Shown here: positions 1 through 15,055 of the stretch, piece by piece
Numbering within the stretch: the stretch's first letter is position 1
Layout: each line of letters opens with the position of its first letter
Origin: Pseudomonas parakoreensis
Lineage (GTDB): Bacteria > Pseudomonadota > Gammaproteobacteria > Pseudomonadales > Pseudomonadaceae
Length of the DNA: 64,000 bases
Direction: 5' to 3'
NCBI RefSeq assembly: GCF_021602155.1
Contig: NZ_BQHY01000011.1
Location: 1-64,000 of the forward strand
Notes under the pieces: generated by a model
What the model was told of the DNA's origin: nothing
Seen by the model: the letters and a program-made list of their open reading frames with translations, nothing else
Databases searched by the model: none
Translations under genes and position numbers: made by a program

Positions 1-35
1 GAAATTCAAGCATGAAGCTGGCATTGACCGGTGTC

Positions 36-122
36 CTGTAGGAGCTGCCGCAGGCTGCGATCTTTTGCCTTGGCCTTTGAAGATCAGAATCAAAAGATCG
101 CAGCCTGCGGCAGCTCCTACAG
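36..122. repeat. REP pair, GTAGGAGCTGCCGCAGG family
   Basis: Two copies of a REP core (TGTAGGAGCTGCCGCAGGCT and its reverse complement) face each other around a 25-base loop. The same element recurs at 6543-6629 and 13346-13421. It lies in the 386-base gene-free left end, which otherwise holds a second REP pair and a terminator; I see no gene there. Confidence 0.9.
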
Positions 123-230
123 GGATCGGGGTGTTTTTGAGTTTTGTGGACACCACGAAAACCTGTGAGAGCTTGCCTGCAAGCGATGGCGGCGGGTCAG
201 TCACTATCCATGCTAAATGGCAGACCGTAT

Positions 231-320
231 TCGCGAGCAAGCTCGCTCCCACAGTCATCTCGATTGTGATCGGAATTTATGAACGATACAGATCCAGTGT
301 GGGAGCGAGCCTGCTCGCGA
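231..320. repeat. REP pair, GCGAGC/GCTCGC family
   Basis: Inverted pair of TCGCGAGCAAGCTCGCTCCC and its near-complement GGGAGCGAGCCTGCTCGCGA. The same family occurs at 18506, 29946, 30537, 37084, 51101, 59257 and in the tandem array after 63250. Confidence 0.9.
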
Positions 321-339
321 AAGCGGTAGATCAGGCAGC

Positions 340-368
340 AAAAAAAACGGCACCTTACGGTGCCGTTT
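340..368 (-). terminator. Rho-independent terminator of the ABC operon
   Basis: On the minus strand a perfect AACGGCACC / GGTGCCGTT stem is followed by a run of T (seen as a run of A at 340-347 on the plus strand). It sits 19 bases after the substrate-binding protein gene and ends the leftward transcript. Confidence 0.9.
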
Positions 369-386
369 GCTTTCACACATCAACCA

Positions 387-2129
<1,743 letters not shown>

Positions 2130-2176
2130 AGAGACCTCCAGTTAGAGTTTCGGAGCACGATTGCCGAGCGACTCGA

Positions 2177-2449
2177 CTAGCCCCAGCGCATCACAACCAA
2201 CAGCCACACCAGAGACAGCGCGGACGCCACCCAGATGCTCCAGTCGGTGACGCCGATTACCAGCAGATGCAGGTAGGCGCTGCCGAGAAGACCGATGAAC
2301 AAGCGATCGCCACGGGTGGTGGCAATCGGCAGAAAACCGCGGCGCAGGATGCTCGGCGAGCGCAGTTCCCAAGTGGTCATGCCCACCAGCAACAGGCCGA
2401 TGGCGATAAAGAACCCCGCCGTGGGGGTGGTCCAGCTCATCCATTCCAT
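2177..2449 (-). CDS. DUF2160 small membrane protein (GlpU-like)
   Basis: About 90 aa with three predicted membrane segments (around TAGFFIAIGLLLVGM, LFIGLLGSAYLHLLV and IWVASALSLVWLLVV). The family travels with this class of long-binding-protein ABC importer and is probably an accessory to the permease; its biochemical role is unknown. Two ATG codons (2452 and 2449) are adjacent. GAGGAAC lies 4 or 7 bases before them, so I take the second, which has the better spacing. The upstream permease stop is only about 10 bases away, so the genes are co-transcribed. Confidence 0.8.
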   Translation of the reverse strand: MEWMSWTTPTAGFFIAIGLLLVGMTTWELRSPSILRRGFLPIATTRGDRLFIGLLGSAYLHLLVIGVTDWSIWVASALSLVWLLVVMRWG

Positions 2450-2459
2450 CATGCGTTCC

Positions 2460-3260
2460 TCAGACCCGACCCAGGGCAAAGCCCTTGGCCACGTGGTTGC
2501 GAACAAACCAGATCACCAGCATGCCCGGCAGGATGGTCAACACCCCCGCCGCCGCCAGCACGCCCCAGTCGATACCCGAAGCCGAGACCGTGCGGGTCAT
2601 CACCGCGGCAATCGGCTTGGCATTCACCGAGGTCAGCGTGCGCGCCAGCAGCAGTTCGACCCAGGAAAACATGAAGCAGAAGAACGCCGTGACGCCGATG
2701 CCGGAGCCGATCAGCGGGATGAAAATCTTCACGAAGAACTTGGGAAAGCTGTAGCCGTCGATGTACGCGGTTTCGTCGATTTCCTTGGGCACGCCAGACA
2801 TGAAGCCCTCCAGAATCCACACCGCCAGCGGCACGTTGAACAGGCAATGCGCCAAGGCCACGGCGATGTGCGTGTCGAACAGCCCGATCGACGAATACAA
2901 CTGAAAGAACGGCAGCAAAAACACCGCCGGCGGCGCCATGCGGTTGGTCAGCAACCAGAAGAACAAGTGCTTGTCGCCGAGGAAGCGATAGCGCGAAAAC
3001 GCGTACGCCGCCGGCAACGCCACACTCAGCGAGATCACCGTGTTGAGGCTGACGTAATACAGCGAATTGAGATAACCGGTGTACCAGCTCGGGTCGGTGA
3101 AAATCACCTTGTAGTTGTGCCAGGTGAAATCCTGCGGAAACAGGGTCAATCCGCCGAGGATTTCGGTGTTGCTCTTGAACGACATGTTCAGCAGCCAGTA
3201 GATCGGCACCAGCAGGAACAGGATGTACACCAGCAACGGAATCAGCTTTCTTTTGTGCAT
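2460..3260 (-). CDS. ABC transporter permease (MalG-type, GlpQ-like)
   Basis: 266-aa inner-membrane permease with about six transmembrane helices, starting with the conserved N-terminal helix LIPLLVYILFLLVPIYWLLNM. The EAA loop that docks the ATPase is visible as EIDETAYIDGYSFPKFFVKI (about residues 160-180), ending in IFIPLIGSG. The MalG family pairs with a second MalF-type permease, here the next gene upstream. The gap to that gene is 10 bases and to the DUF2160 gene about 8 bases, typical of a single polycistronic mRNA. Confidence 0.9.
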   Translation of the reverse strand: MHKRKLIPLLVYILFLLVPIYWLLNMSFKSNTEILGGLTLFPQDFTWHNYKVIFTDPSWYTGYLNSLYYVSLNTVISLSVALPAAYAFSRYRFLGDKHLFFWLLTNRMAPPAVFLLPFFQLYSSIGLFDTHIAVALAHCLFNVPLAVWILEGFMSGVPKEIDETAYIDGYSFPKFFVKIFIPLIGSGIGVTAFFCFMFSWVELLLARTLTSVNAKPIAAVMTRTVSASGIDWGVLAAAGVLTILPGMLVIWFVRNHVAKGFALGRV

Positions 3261-3270
3261 GGCCGGGCCC

Positions 3271-5248
<1,978 letters not shown>

Positions 5249-5249
<1 letters not shown>

Positions 5250-6343
5250 CAGGCAACCCTCGCGACACGCCGGCCCGGTGCCTGCACCAGACGGCCCTGC
5301 GCATCGAACACGAACAGTTTGTGGGTCGGGATGTAAATGCGGATCGGCGCATCGACGTCGTATTCGTGCACCCCGGGCAGGTGCAGTACCAGCAGGAAAT
5401 GTTCGTTGCGCACGTGCAGGAAGGTTTCCGAACCGCTGATCTCCGCCACCTCGACGGTAACCGCCAGTTCCAGATCGTCATCGTTGCTCGGCACCAGCGA
5501 AATATGGCTGGGGCGCACGCCGAAGCGGAACTCGCCCTCGCCCACCGGCCGTAGATCGACGTTCAACGGGAAGTGCACGAAGTTGGCAAAGCTGACTTCG
5601 TTGCCGGCAATGCGCCCGGGCATCAGGTTGATCGGCGGTTCGGAGAACAACTCCGCTGCCAGCACGGTTTGCGGCTGGTGATACACCGAAGTCGACGGGC
5701 CGCTCTGGATCACCCGACCTTCGTGAAGAATGGTCGTGGAGCCGCCCAAGGCCAACGCTTCGTTGGGCTCGGTGGTGGCGTAGATCGCGATGGTGTGGCG
5801 GGCCTTGAACAGCTCGCGCATCTCTTGGCGCAGTTCTTCGCGCAGCTTGTAGTCGAGGTTGACCAGCGGCTCGTCGAACAGGATCAGTTCAGCATCCTTG
5901 ACCAGCGCCCGGGCCATCGCCGTGCGCTGCTGCTGACCGCCGGACAGCTCCAGCGGATGGCGCTGCAGGAACTTCTCGATGCGCAGCATCCGTGCGGTTT
6001 CCTGCACCTTGCTGTGGATGATGTCCTTGGCGACACCGGCCTGACGCAACGGCGAGGCGATGTTCTCGAACACGGTCATGGTCGGGTAATTGATGAACTG
6101 CTGATAGACCATCGACACGTTGCGCAGGCGCACCGGGCGCTGGGTGACGTCGACGCCGTTCATCAGGACGCGGCCGCTGTCGGGCTTGTCCAGACCGGCC
6201 ATCAAACGCATCAGGCTGGTCTTGCCGGACAGCGTGCGGCCGAGCAGAACGTTGAAGGATCCGGGTTCGAAGGTCAGGCAGGCATCGTCGATCCAGGTCT
6301 GGCCCTCGACGGTACGGCTGACGTGCTCCAGGGTGAGTGACAT
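5249..6343 (-). CDS. ABC transporter ATPase with altered Walker A (GlpS-like)
   Basis: 364-aa ATPase, first gene of the operon. The signature LELSGGQQQRTAMARAL and Walker B LILFDEPLVNLD are canonical. The P-loop reads GRTLSGKT, with Leu at the usual fourth-position Gly, and the switch region reads YATTEPNEA, so the H-loop histidine is missing. A TOBE-like C-terminal domain follows. The open frame extends upstream to 6520, but that extension is low-complexity and runs through the sigma-54 promoter. The ATG at 6343 (MSLTLEHVSRT) fits the family start and lies about 35 bases after the predicted transcription start. Confidence 0.92.
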
Positions 6344-6388
6344 GGCTCGGCCTTTTTTATTATTGGAGTCAAGCGACCTGTGCAGCAG

Positions 6389-6404
6389 AGCGACATTCGT
6401 GCCA
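6389..6404 (-). promoter_or_regulatory. Sigma-54 (-24/-12) promoter of the ABC operon
   Basis: The minus strand reads TGGCACGAATGTCGCT, matching TGGCACG-N4-TTGCW at every position but one (C for the second T of the -12 element) with exact spacing. Transcription would start near 6378, giving a leader of about 35 bases before the ATG at 6343. A sigma-54 activator gene lies divergently next door. Confidence 0.85.
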
Positions 6405-6468
6405 GAAATGGCAAGTGGTTGATTTGTCGTGAAAAGTGCCGAAAACGTGGGGAACGGGCGTTCATTGC

Positions 6469-6535
6469 TGAACACATTTGAACAGTTGGGCGATTGACAA
6501 TGAACAATTGTGAACAACACTCTATGAACTGTTCA
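6469..6535. promoter_or_regulatory. Phased TGAACA array, candidate enhancer for the divergent activator
   Basis: TGAACA occurs at 6469, 6479, 6501 and 6511, and a TGAACTGTTCA palindrome occupies 6525-6535. Within each pair the sites are exactly 10 bases apart and the two pairs are 32 bases apart, so all lie on one helix face. The array is about 90-155 bases upstream of the predicted transcription start, the usual distance for a sigma-54 activator. Binding by the neighbouring regulator is inferred. Confidence 0.6.
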
Positions 6536-6542
6536 CGCACCC

Positions 6543-6629
6543 CTGTAGGAGCTGCCGAAGGCTGCGATCTTTTGACTTTTGTTTTCAAGAATAAGATCAA
6601 AAGATCGCAGCCTGCGGCAGCTCCTACAG
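6543..6629. repeat. REP pair, GTAGGAGCTGCCGCAGG family
   Basis: Inverted pair like that at 36-122, placed between the enhancer array and the activator gene in the 341-base divergent spacer. The left core has one change (CCGAAGG for CCGCAGG). Confidence 0.9.
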
Positions 6630-6684
6630 GGGAATTGTGTGGGTCATAACAATAATAAAAACGCTGCATCAGAGGCCCACCGCC

Positions 6685-8526
6685 ATGGCCGCACCTGCCC
6701 CGCCGCTGTCCCACGACGCGATCGTCCAGACCTCCTGGCAGCGTTGCCGCGCCTTCGGCCTCGACCATCAAAGTGCCCCGGCCTTCGACCAACTGCCTGC
6801 CGCCGGCATTGCGCAATTGCTCGACCGTCACCACTCACTGGTGCAAACCACGCATCAGGAAGTCCTGCCGTACTACGAGAACATCCTGAGCAACTCCAAC
6901 TGCCTGATCATGCTCGCTGACCACCACGGCCAGGTGCTGACATCTTGGGGCACTCAGCGCTTTATCGAGCCGAACCTGGCCCGGGGTTTTCGCGCCGGAG
7001 CGAGCTGGATGGAACGCTGCAGCGGCACCAATGCCATCGGCACCGCGCTGGCCTGCGAGCAAGCGGTGCACATCGAGCACGATGAACACTTTCTGAAAGC
7101 CAACCGCTTCATGACCGGTTCTGCCGCGCCGATATTCGATGCCGAGCGCAAGATCATCGCCGTGCTCGACGTGTCCAGCGACAGTTACCTGCCGCCCTCG
7201 CACACGCTGGGCATGGTCAAGATGATGAGCCAGACCGTGGAGAACCGGTTGATCCTCAACCTGTTCCATGGCCAGCACTTTCAGCTGACCTTCAACACCG
7301 GGTTGAACAACCTCGACAGTCAATGGGCCGGTTTGCTGATTTTCGATGAGAGCGGTCAAGTGCTGTCGGCCAATCGCCGCGCGGACAATCTGCTTGGCGT
7401 GCGCCTGTCGCGGGTCAGCGTCGAAAGCCTGTTCAACGTGTCGCTGCTGGAGCTGCTGAATCAGCCCGACGGCTTGCCGTTTGCCTTGCAGACCTCGGGG
7501 CGCAACCGTTTCCAGTGCCTGTTGAAGCGACCGCAACAGGCGCCGATTCAGCCTCGGGTATTTGCCGAACCGAAAACGGCGCCGATCAAAGCGCCAGGCG
7601 TGATCAGCCTCAATTCCCTGCACTTTGGCGACAGCCGCGTCGAGAAAGCCGTGCGCCAGGCCGAACGGCTGCTGGAAAAAGACATCCCGCTGCTGATCCA
7701 CGGTGAAACCGGAGTCGGCAAGGAAGTCTTCGTCAAAGCGCTGCACCAAGCCAGCTCCCGCAGCAAACAGGCATTCATCGCCGTCAACTGCGCGGCGATC
7801 CCCGCCGAACTGGTGGAGTCGGAACTGTTCGGCTACGAAAAAGGCGCGTTCACCGGCGCCAACCAGAAAGGCAGCATCGGCCTGATCCGCAAAGCCGATA
7901 AGGGCACGCTGTTCCTCGACGAGATCGGTGACATGCCGCTGCCGACTCAGGCGCGGTTGTTGCGGGTGTTGCAGGAGCGCTGTGTGCAACCGGTGGGCAG
8001 CAGCGAGTTGTTCCCGGTGGATCTGCGGATCATCTCGGCGACCAACCGCTCTTTGCGCGAACAAGTGCAATTGGGGCGGTTTCGTGAGGACTTGTACTAC
8101 CGAATTGGCGGTTTGACACTGGAACTGCCGCCGCTCAGAGAGCGCGGTGATAAAGAGGCGCTGTTCAAACGCCTGTGGGAGCAGCATCGCGAACCGACAC
8201 AATGGGCCGGGCTCAGCCGCGAAGTGCTGGAGCTGTTCGGCCGGCATCCGTGGCCGGGCAATCTGCGTCAGGTCAGCAGCGTTATGCAAGTGGCGCTGGC
8301 GATGGCCGAGGAGCAACCGGTGCGGCCGGAGCATTTGCCGGATGATTTTTTTGTCGATCTGGAGATGGAGCCGGTGGAAACGGCAGCGCCGTTGGGGCTG
8401 GACTTGAATGACGCTGAAGCATTGAACCGCGAATTGAAGGCGGCCGGGGGGAATATTTCGCACCTGGCGCGGCGGTTGGGGGTGAGCCGGAATACGCTGT
8501 ACAAGCGGTTGCGGCAGGCTGAATGA
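6685..8526 (+). CDS. Sigma-54-dependent activator, AcoR/GAF type
   Basis: 613-aa enhancer-binding protein. The N-terminal third holds a GAF-type sensor (about 60-190) like AcoR, followed by a PAS-like linker. The AAA+ domain shows Walker A GETGVGKE (about residue 339), the sigma-54 contact loop GAFTGA (about 387) and Walker B LFLDEIGD. A Fis-type HTH closes the protein (GNISHLARRLGVSRNTLYKR). An upstream ATG at 6637 is in frame, but MAAPAPP at 6685 has AGAGG nine bases ahead and fits homologues. Its likely target is the divergent ABC operon; the ligand sensed by GAF is not readable from sequence. Confidence 0.9.
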   Translation: MAAPAPPLSHDAIVQTSWQRCRAFGLDHQSAPAFDQLPAAGIAQLLDRHHSLVQTTHQEVLPYYENILSNSNCLIMLADHHGQVLTSWGTQRFIEPNLARGFRAGASWMERCSGTNAIGTALACEQAVHIEHDEHFLKANRFMTGSAAPIFDAERKIIAVLDVSSDSYLPPSHTLGMVKMMSQTVENRLILNLFHGQHFQLTFNTGLNNLDSQWAGLLIFDESGQVLSANRRADNLLGVRLSRVSVESLFNVSLLELLNQPDGLPFALQTSGRNRFQCLLKRPQQAPIQPRVFAEPKTAPIKAPGVISLNSLHFGDSRVEKAVRQAERLLEKDIPLLIHGETGVGKEVFVKALHQASSRSKQAFIAVNCAAIPAELVESELFGYEKGAFTGANQKGSIGLIRKADKGTLFLDEIGDMPLPTQARLLRVLQERCVQPVGSSELFPVDLRIISATNRSLREQVQLGRFREDLYYRIGGLTLELPPLRERGDKEALFKRLWEQHREPTQWAGLSREVLELFGRHPWPGNLRQVSSVMQVALAMAEEQPVRPEHLPDDFFVDLEMEPVETAAPLGLDLNDAEALNRELKAAGGNISHLARRLGVSRNTLYKRLRQAE

Positions 8527-8547
8527 CTGGTTGCCTGGGCGGACCCC

Positions 8548-8637
8548 ATCGCTGGCAAGCCAGCTCCCACAGGGTTTCGGGTTGTACGCAACACTCGTGA
8601 ACAACAAACAACTTGTGGGAGCTGGCTTGCCAGCGAT
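8548..8637. repeat. REP pair, GCTGGCAAGCCAGC family
   Basis: Inverted pair ATCGCTGGCAAGCCAGCTCC and GGAGCTGGCTTGCCAGCGAT between the convergent activator and cysS genes. The family recurs at 24873, 27494, 32133 and after 63328. Confidence 0.9.
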
Positions 8638-8674
8638 GGCGTCAGCCCGGTAACCACAAGACCCAAAGCCCAAA

Positions 8675-8707
8675 AAACAAAAACCCGCACAAGGCGGGTT
8701 TTGTTTT
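8675..8707 (-). terminator. Rho-independent terminator of glnS-cysS
   Basis: On the minus strand AACCCGCC-TTGTG-CGGGTT forms a stem flanked by AAAACAAA and TTTTGTTTTT. It lies just past the cysS stop. The A-rich left side would also let it act on the opposite strand. Confidence 0.85.
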
Positions 8708-8723
8708 AACGCGGATCAGGCAA

Positions 8724-10106
8724 TCAGTCAGCCAGACGCCAGGTCGTGCCGCCCTTGCCGTCTTCCAGCACCACGCCCATGGCGGTGAGCTGGTCGCGGA
8801 TGCGGTCGGATTCGGCCCAGTCCTTGCCGGCGCGTGCCGCCAGACGTGCAGCAATCAGCGCGTCGACTTCAGCGGCATCGACACGCCCTTCGGCACCCGC
8901 CTGCAGGAAGTCATCGGCTTCCAGCTGCAACACCCCCAGCACGCTCGCCAGTTCTTTCAGACGGGCCGCCAGACCGGCCGCCGCGTCGAGATCGCTCTCG
9001 CGCAGACGGTTGATCTCGCGCACCATCTCGAACAGCACCGCGCAGGCTTCCGGCGTGCCGAAGTCGTCGTTCATCACCGTGGTGAAACGCTCGACGAAGG
9101 CTTCGCCGCCGGCCGGAGCAACGCTCGGCAGGCCTTTCAACGCGTGGTAGAAACGCTCGAGTGCGCCCTTGGCGTCCTTGAGGTTGTCTTCCGAGTAGTT
9201 GATCGCGCTGCGGTAGTGGCTCGACACCAGCAGGTAACGCACGACTTCCGGGTGGTACTTGTCGAGCACGTCGCGAATGGTGAAGAAGTTGTTCAAGGAC
9301 TTGGACATCTTCTCGCCATTGATGCGGATCATGCCGCAGTGCATCCACGCATTGGCGTAGGTCTTGCCGGTGGCTGCTTCGCTCTGGGCGATTTCGTTTT
9401 CATGGTGCGGGAACTCCAGGTCGCTGCCGCCGCCATGAATGTCGAAGGTCTCACCGAGGCAGCAGGTGGACATTACCGAGCACTCGATGTGCCAGCCCGG
9501 ACGCCCGGCGCCCCACGGTGATTCCCAGCTCGGCTCGCCCGGCTTGGCGGCCTTCCACAGCACGAAGTCCAGCGGGTCTTCTTTCGACTCGTCGACTTCG
9601 ATCCGTGCACCGATGCGCAGGTCTTCGATCTTCTTGCGCGACAGCTTGCCGTAGCCCATGAATTTGGCGACGCGGTAATACACGTCGCCATTGCCCGGGG
9701 CGTAAGCGAAGCCTTTGTCGATCAGGGTCTGGATCATCGCGTGCATGCCCGGAATGTGATCCGTGGCGCGCGGCTCCATGTCCGGTTTCTTGATGTTCAG
9801 GCGTGCTTCGTCTTCGTGCATCGCGGCGATCATGCGTTCGGTCAGCGCTTCGAACGACTCACCGTTCTCGCGGGCACGATTGATGATCTTGTCGTCGATG
9901 TCGGTGATGTTGCGCACGTAGGTCAGGTCGTAACCGCTGAACCGCAGCCAGCGGGTCACCAGGTCGAACGCGACCATGCTGCGGCCGTGGCCGAGGTGGC
10001 AGTAGTCGTACACGGTCATGCCGCACACGTACATGCGCACCTTGTTGCCATCCAGCGGCTTGAAGACTTCTTTGCTCTTGGTGAGCGTGTTGTAGATCGT
10101 CAGCAC
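8724..10106 (-). CDS. cysS: Cysteinyl-tRNA synthetase
   Basis: 460-aa class I aminoacyl-tRNA synthetase that charges tRNA-Cys in the cytoplasm. The HIGH-type motif is HLGH ([13 protein letters not shown], about residues 36-48), the KMSKS loop is [10 protein letters not shown], and zinc-binding residues are seen in YVCGMTVYD and GWHIECSVM. Length is the family norm. The start is GTG at 10106, with AAGGAA seven bases ahead; no ATG is in a suitable place. It follows glnS after about 20 bases, so the two synthetases share a transcript. Confidence 0.98.
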   Translation of the reverse strand: MLTIYNTLTKSKEVFKPLDGNKVRMYVCGMTVYDYCHLGHGRSMVAFDLVTRWLRFSGYDLTYVRNITDIDDKIINRARENGESFEALTERMIAAMHEDEARLNIKKPDMEPRATDHIPGMHAMIQTLIDKGFAYAPGNGDVYYRVAKFMGYGKLSRKKIEDLRIGARIEVDESKEDPLDFVLWKAAKPGEPSWESPWGAGRPGWHIECSVMSTCCLGETFDIHGGGSDLEFPHHENEIAQSEAATGKTYANAWMHCGMIRINGEKMSKSLNNFFTIRDVLDKYHPEVVRYLLVSSHYRSAINYSEDNLKDAKGALERFYHALKGLPSVAPAGGEAFVERFTTVMNDDFGTPEACAVLFEMVREINRLRESDLDAAAGLAARLKELASVLGVLQLEADDFLQAGAEGRVDAAEVDALIAARLAARAGKDWAESDRIRDQLTAMGVVLEDGKGGTTWRLAD

Positions 10107-10127
10107 TTTATATTTCCTTGACGCGAA

Positions 10128-11828
<1,701 letters not shown>

Positions 11829-12078
11829 AGGATCCTTGACTTACATGTGCGCGGCCACAAACGGGGCCAGACAAAACAAAGCCGCTATCATAGCCGATGC
11901 TGTCAAGGGGCTGACAGAGCGCGGCCTATAAAGGCGTGCATTTAATCGACGGGTTTTGGAAAAACAGCCTCGAAATTCGCGCCTGTCACGCTAAACTGCG
12001 CACCTTGGCCCATGGGCTGAACCGGTAACGGGCCGAAATGTCCCATTACCCACGAATTCCTTATAAAGAGTAGCGATC

Positions 12079-12585
12079 ATGACTCAAGTCAAACTGACCA
12101 CCAACTACGGCGACATCGTCATCGAACTGGACGCGGAAAAAGCGCCGATCACCGCTGCCAACTTCATCGAATACGTTAAGAAAGGTCACTACGAGAACGT
12201 GGTGTTCCACCGCGTGATCAAGGGCTTCATGATCCAGGGCGGCGGTTTCGAGCCTGGCATGCAGGAAAAGAAAGACAAGAGCCCAAGCATTCAGAACGAA
12301 GCTGACAACGGTCTGAAGAACGAGAAGTACACCGTTGCCATGGCCCGCACCATGGACCCGCATTCGGCCTCGGCGCAGTTCTTCATCAACGCCACCAACA
12401 ACAGCTTCCTCAACCACACCGCCAAGACCGCTCAGGGCTGGGGTTATGCCGTATTCGGTAAAGTGGTTGCCGGTACCGACGTCGTCGACAAGATCGAAGG
12501 CGTTGCCACCACTTCCAAGGCCGGTCACCAGGACGTGCCGAAAGACGACGTGATCATCGAGAAAGCCGAGATCATCGAAGCGTGA
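12079..12585 (+). CDS. ppiB: Peptidyl-prolyl cis-trans isomerase B (cyclophilin)
   Basis: 168-aa cytoplasmic cyclophilin without a signal peptide. Active-site segments are visible: [13 protein letters not shown] (catalytic Arg and Phe), [16 protein letters not shown] and the WGYAVFGKV strand. It catalyses proline isomerisation during folding. Its stop overlaps the GTG start of lpxH (GTGA), giving a two-gene unit also found in other Pseudomonas. Confidence 0.97.
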   Translation: MTQVKLTTNYGDIVIELDAEKAPITAANFIEYVKKGHYENVVFHRVIKGFMIQGGGFEPGMQEKKDKSPSIQNEADNGLKNEKYTVAMARTMDPHSASAQFFINATNNSFLNHTAKTAQGWGYAVFGKVVAGTDVVDKIEGVATTSKAGHQDVPKDDVIIEKAEIIEA

Positions 12586-13334
12586 TATTGCTGATTTCAG
12601 ATTTGCATCTGGAAGAGGAGCGCCCGGACATCACCCGGGCGTTTCTGGATTTGCTCGCCGGACGCGCCCGCTCGGCGAGTGCGTTGTACATCCTCGGCGA
12701 CTTCTTCGAAGCGTGGATTGGCGACGACGCCATGACGCCCTTCCAGCGTTCCATCTGCCAGGCCCTGCGCCAATTGAGCGACAGCGGCACGGCAATCTTT
12801 CTGATGCACGGCAATCGCGACTTCCTGCTCGGCAAGGCTTTCTGCAAAGCAGCCGGCTGTACGCTGTTGAAGGATCCGAGTGTCGTGCAGTTCTACGGCG
12901 AACCGGTGTTATTGATGCACGGCGACAGCCTGTGCACCCGCGATGAAGCCTACATGAAGCTGCGGCGCTACCTGCGTAACCCGATCACCCTGTTCATCCT
13001 GCGCCACCTGCCACTGAGCACCCGCCACAAACTGGCGCGCAAGCTGCGCAGCGAAAGCCGTGCGCAGACGCGGATGAAGGCCAACGACATTGTCGATGTC
13101 ACGCCGGACGAAGTTCCGCGGATCATGCAGCAATACGGGGTGAAAACCCTGATTCACGGCCATACCCATCGCCCGGCAATCCACAAGCTGCAGCTCGGCG
13201 AGCAGGCGGCGAAGCGGATTGTGCTGGGGGATTGGGATCGTCAGGGTTGGGCGTTGCAGGTGGATGAGTACGGGTTTGCCCTGGCGCCGTTCGACTTTGC
13301 CCCGCCGCCGGCCCTGCCTGCTCCCGCAATCTAA
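12582..13334 (+). CDS. lpxH: UDP-2,3-diacylglucosamine diphosphatase
   Basis: 250-aa calcineurin-type metallophosphoesterase of lipid A synthesis; it hydrolyses UDP-2,3-diacylglucosamine to lipid X and UMP at the inner face of the membrane. Metal motifs occur in order: [37 protein letters not shown] and GHTHRP. The start is GTG at 12582, overlapping the ppiB stop, so translation is probably coupled. The last 10-15 residues are proline/alanine-rich and variable. Confidence 0.96.
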   Translation: MILLISDLHLEEERPDITRAFLDLLAGRARSASALYILGDFFEAWIGDDAMTPFQRSICQALRQLSDSGTAIFLMHGNRDFLLGKAFCKAAGCTLLKDPSVVQFYGEPVLLMHGDSLCTRDEAYMKLRRYLRNPITLFILRHLPLSTRHKLARKLRSESRAQTRMKANDIVDVTPDEVPRIMQQYGVKTLIHGHTHRPAIHKLQLGEQAAKRIVLGDWDRQGWALQVDEYGFALAPFDFAPPPALPAPAI

Positions 13335-13345
13335 CAGCCAAGATC

Positions 13346-13421
13346 AAAAGATCGCAGCCTGCGGCAGCTCCTACATTGGAATGCGTTTCCCTGTAGGAGC
13401 TGCCGCAGGCTGCGATCTTTT
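13346..13421. repeat. REP pair, GTAGGAGCTGCCGCAGG family
   Basis: Inverted pair in the short space between the convergent lpxH and MFS genes, with the cores in the opposite order to those at 36-122 and 6543-6629. It may serve as the shared 3-prime end structure; no separate terminator is visible. Confidence 0.9.
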
Positions 13422-13437
13422 AGCAATCACCGCACAA

Positions 13438-14967
13438 TCAATGTCCGGACGCGGCCGGCCCTGCTTTTGCGGCAAACGGCGGCTTCGCCAGCCACACAAT
13501 CAGAATCAGCCCCATGAACCCCCAGCCCAGCAACGTGAAGTAATCCACGGTGGAGAGCATGTACGCCTGGCTGGTGAGGATCTGATCCATCTGCGCGTAC
13601 GCCGATTGGCTCGCGCCACCTAAATGATTCAACGTCTCGCGGGTCGCCGGTTCGAAGGTACTGATGCTTTCGCTCATGTACGCATGATGCTGATCGGCGC
13701 GGCGGATCCAGATCCACGTGGTCAACGATGCCGCAAAGCTGCCGCCCAAGGTGCGCAGGAACGTCGCCAGACCGGCGCCGTCGGCGATCTGGCTCGGCGG
13801 CAGGTCGGACATCAGAATGCTCAGGGTCGGCATGAAGAACAGCGCCACGCCAATCCCCATGAACAGCTGCACCAGGGCGATGTGCTGGAAGTCCACCTCG
13901 TTGGTGAACTCGGCGCGCATGAAGCAGCTCAAGCCAATCGCGAGGAACGCCAGACCGGCCAGCAGGCGCAGGTCGAACTTGTTCGCGTACTTGCCGACAA
14001 ACGGCGACAACAGCACCGGCAGAATGCCGATCGGCGCCACCGCCAGACCGGCCCAGGTCGCGGTGTAGCCCATCTGGGTTTGCAGCCACTGCGGCAGGAT
14101 CAGGTTGATGCCGAAGAACCCGGCGTATCCAAGGACCAGCACCAGCGTACCGATGCGGAAGTTGCGATGGGCGAACAGGCGCAGGTTGACCACCGGGTGC
14201 TGGTCGGTCATTTCCCAGATGACGAACACCGCCAGGGCGATCAGCGAAATCGCCGCACCGATGATGATGAAGTTCGATTCGAACCAGTCCAGGTCATTGC
14301 CCTTGTCGAGGATGACCTGCAACGCGCCGACGCCGATGATCAGCGTGATCAGACCGACGTAGTCCATCGGCTGCCGACTGGTTTCCACCGGACGCTTGGC
14401 CAGCTGCGAACGCACCACCATCACCGCAAAGATGCCGATCGGTACGTTGATGAAGAAGATCCACGGCCAGCTGTAGCTGTCCGTGATCCAGCCACCCAGA
14501 ATAGGCCCGGCAATCGGCGCGACCACCGTGACCATCGCCAGCAATGCCAGAGCCATGCCGCGCCTCGCAGGCGGATACACGGCAATCAACAGCGTCTGCG
14601 TCATCGGGTACAGCGGGCCGGCCACCAGGCCTTGCAGCACGCGAAAGCCGATCAGTTCCGGCATCGAGGTTGAGATACCGCAGAGAAACGAGGCCAGCAC
14701 GAACAGAATGGTGGCCCAGAGAAACAGCTTCACCTCGCCGAAACGGCGGCTGAGCCAACCGGTCAGCGGCAGCGCGATGGCGTTGCTTACGGCAAACGAG
14801 GTGATCACCCAGGTGCCCTGCTCCGAACTCACCCCGAGGTTGCCGGAGATCGTCGGCAGCGCCACGTTGGCGATGGTGGTGTCGAGCACTTGCATGAACG
14901 TCGCCAGCGACAGGCCGATGGTGCTGAGCAACAGGCTGGGCGGCGTGAAAGAGGCGTTATTGCTCAT
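13438..14967 (-). CDS. DHA2-family multidrug efflux permease (EmrB-like)
   Basis: 509-aa major facilitator with about 14 transmembrane helices, the inner-membrane pump of a tripartite efflux system. The conserved first-helix motif LDTTIANVALPTI and the antiporter motif C (APIAGPILGGW) are present, and the motif A loop reads GWLSRRFGEVK. It would use proton antiport to extrude hydrophobic drugs or acids. It is the last gene of the marR-outer membrane factor-HlyD-MFS series, but a 239-base spacer with a REP pair separates it from the HlyD gene, which may lower its expression. Confidence 0.93.
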   Translation of the reverse strand: MSNNASFTPPSLLLSTIGLSLATFMQVLDTTIANVALPTISGNLGVSSEQGTWVITSFAVSNAIALPLTGWLSRRFGEVKLFLWATILFVLASFLCGISTSMPELIGFRVLQGLVAGPLYPMTQTLLIAVYPPARRGMALALLAMVTVVAPIAGPILGGWITDSYSWPWIFFINVPIGIFAVMVVRSQLAKRPVETSRQPMDYVGLITLIIGVGALQVILDKGNDLDWFESNFIIIGAAISLIALAVFVIWEMTDQHPVVNLRLFAHRNFRIGTLVLVLGYAGFFGINLILPQWLQTQMGYTATWAGLAVAPIGILPVLLSPFVGKYANKFDLRLLAGLAFLAIGLSCFMRAEFTNEVDFQHIALVQLFMGIGVALFFMPTLSILMSDLPPSQIADGAGLATFLRTLGGSFAASLTTWIWIRRADQHHAYMSESISTFEPATRETLNHLGGASQSAYAQMDQILTSQAYMLSTVDYFTLLGWGFMGLILIVWLAKPPFAAKAGPAASGH

Positions 14968-15055
14968 TGTGAATCCTATGAAACCGGGTTGACGCTGCGT
15001 CTGTTAAAGAAGCAGTTGCCCATAAGGAACAGGCTCTTGTGATGAGGAAGTTCAT

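Noticed and set aside
6835-8673. 612-aa minus-strand open frame
   Set aside because: It is antisense to the sigma-54 activator, whose motifs are complete and in order.
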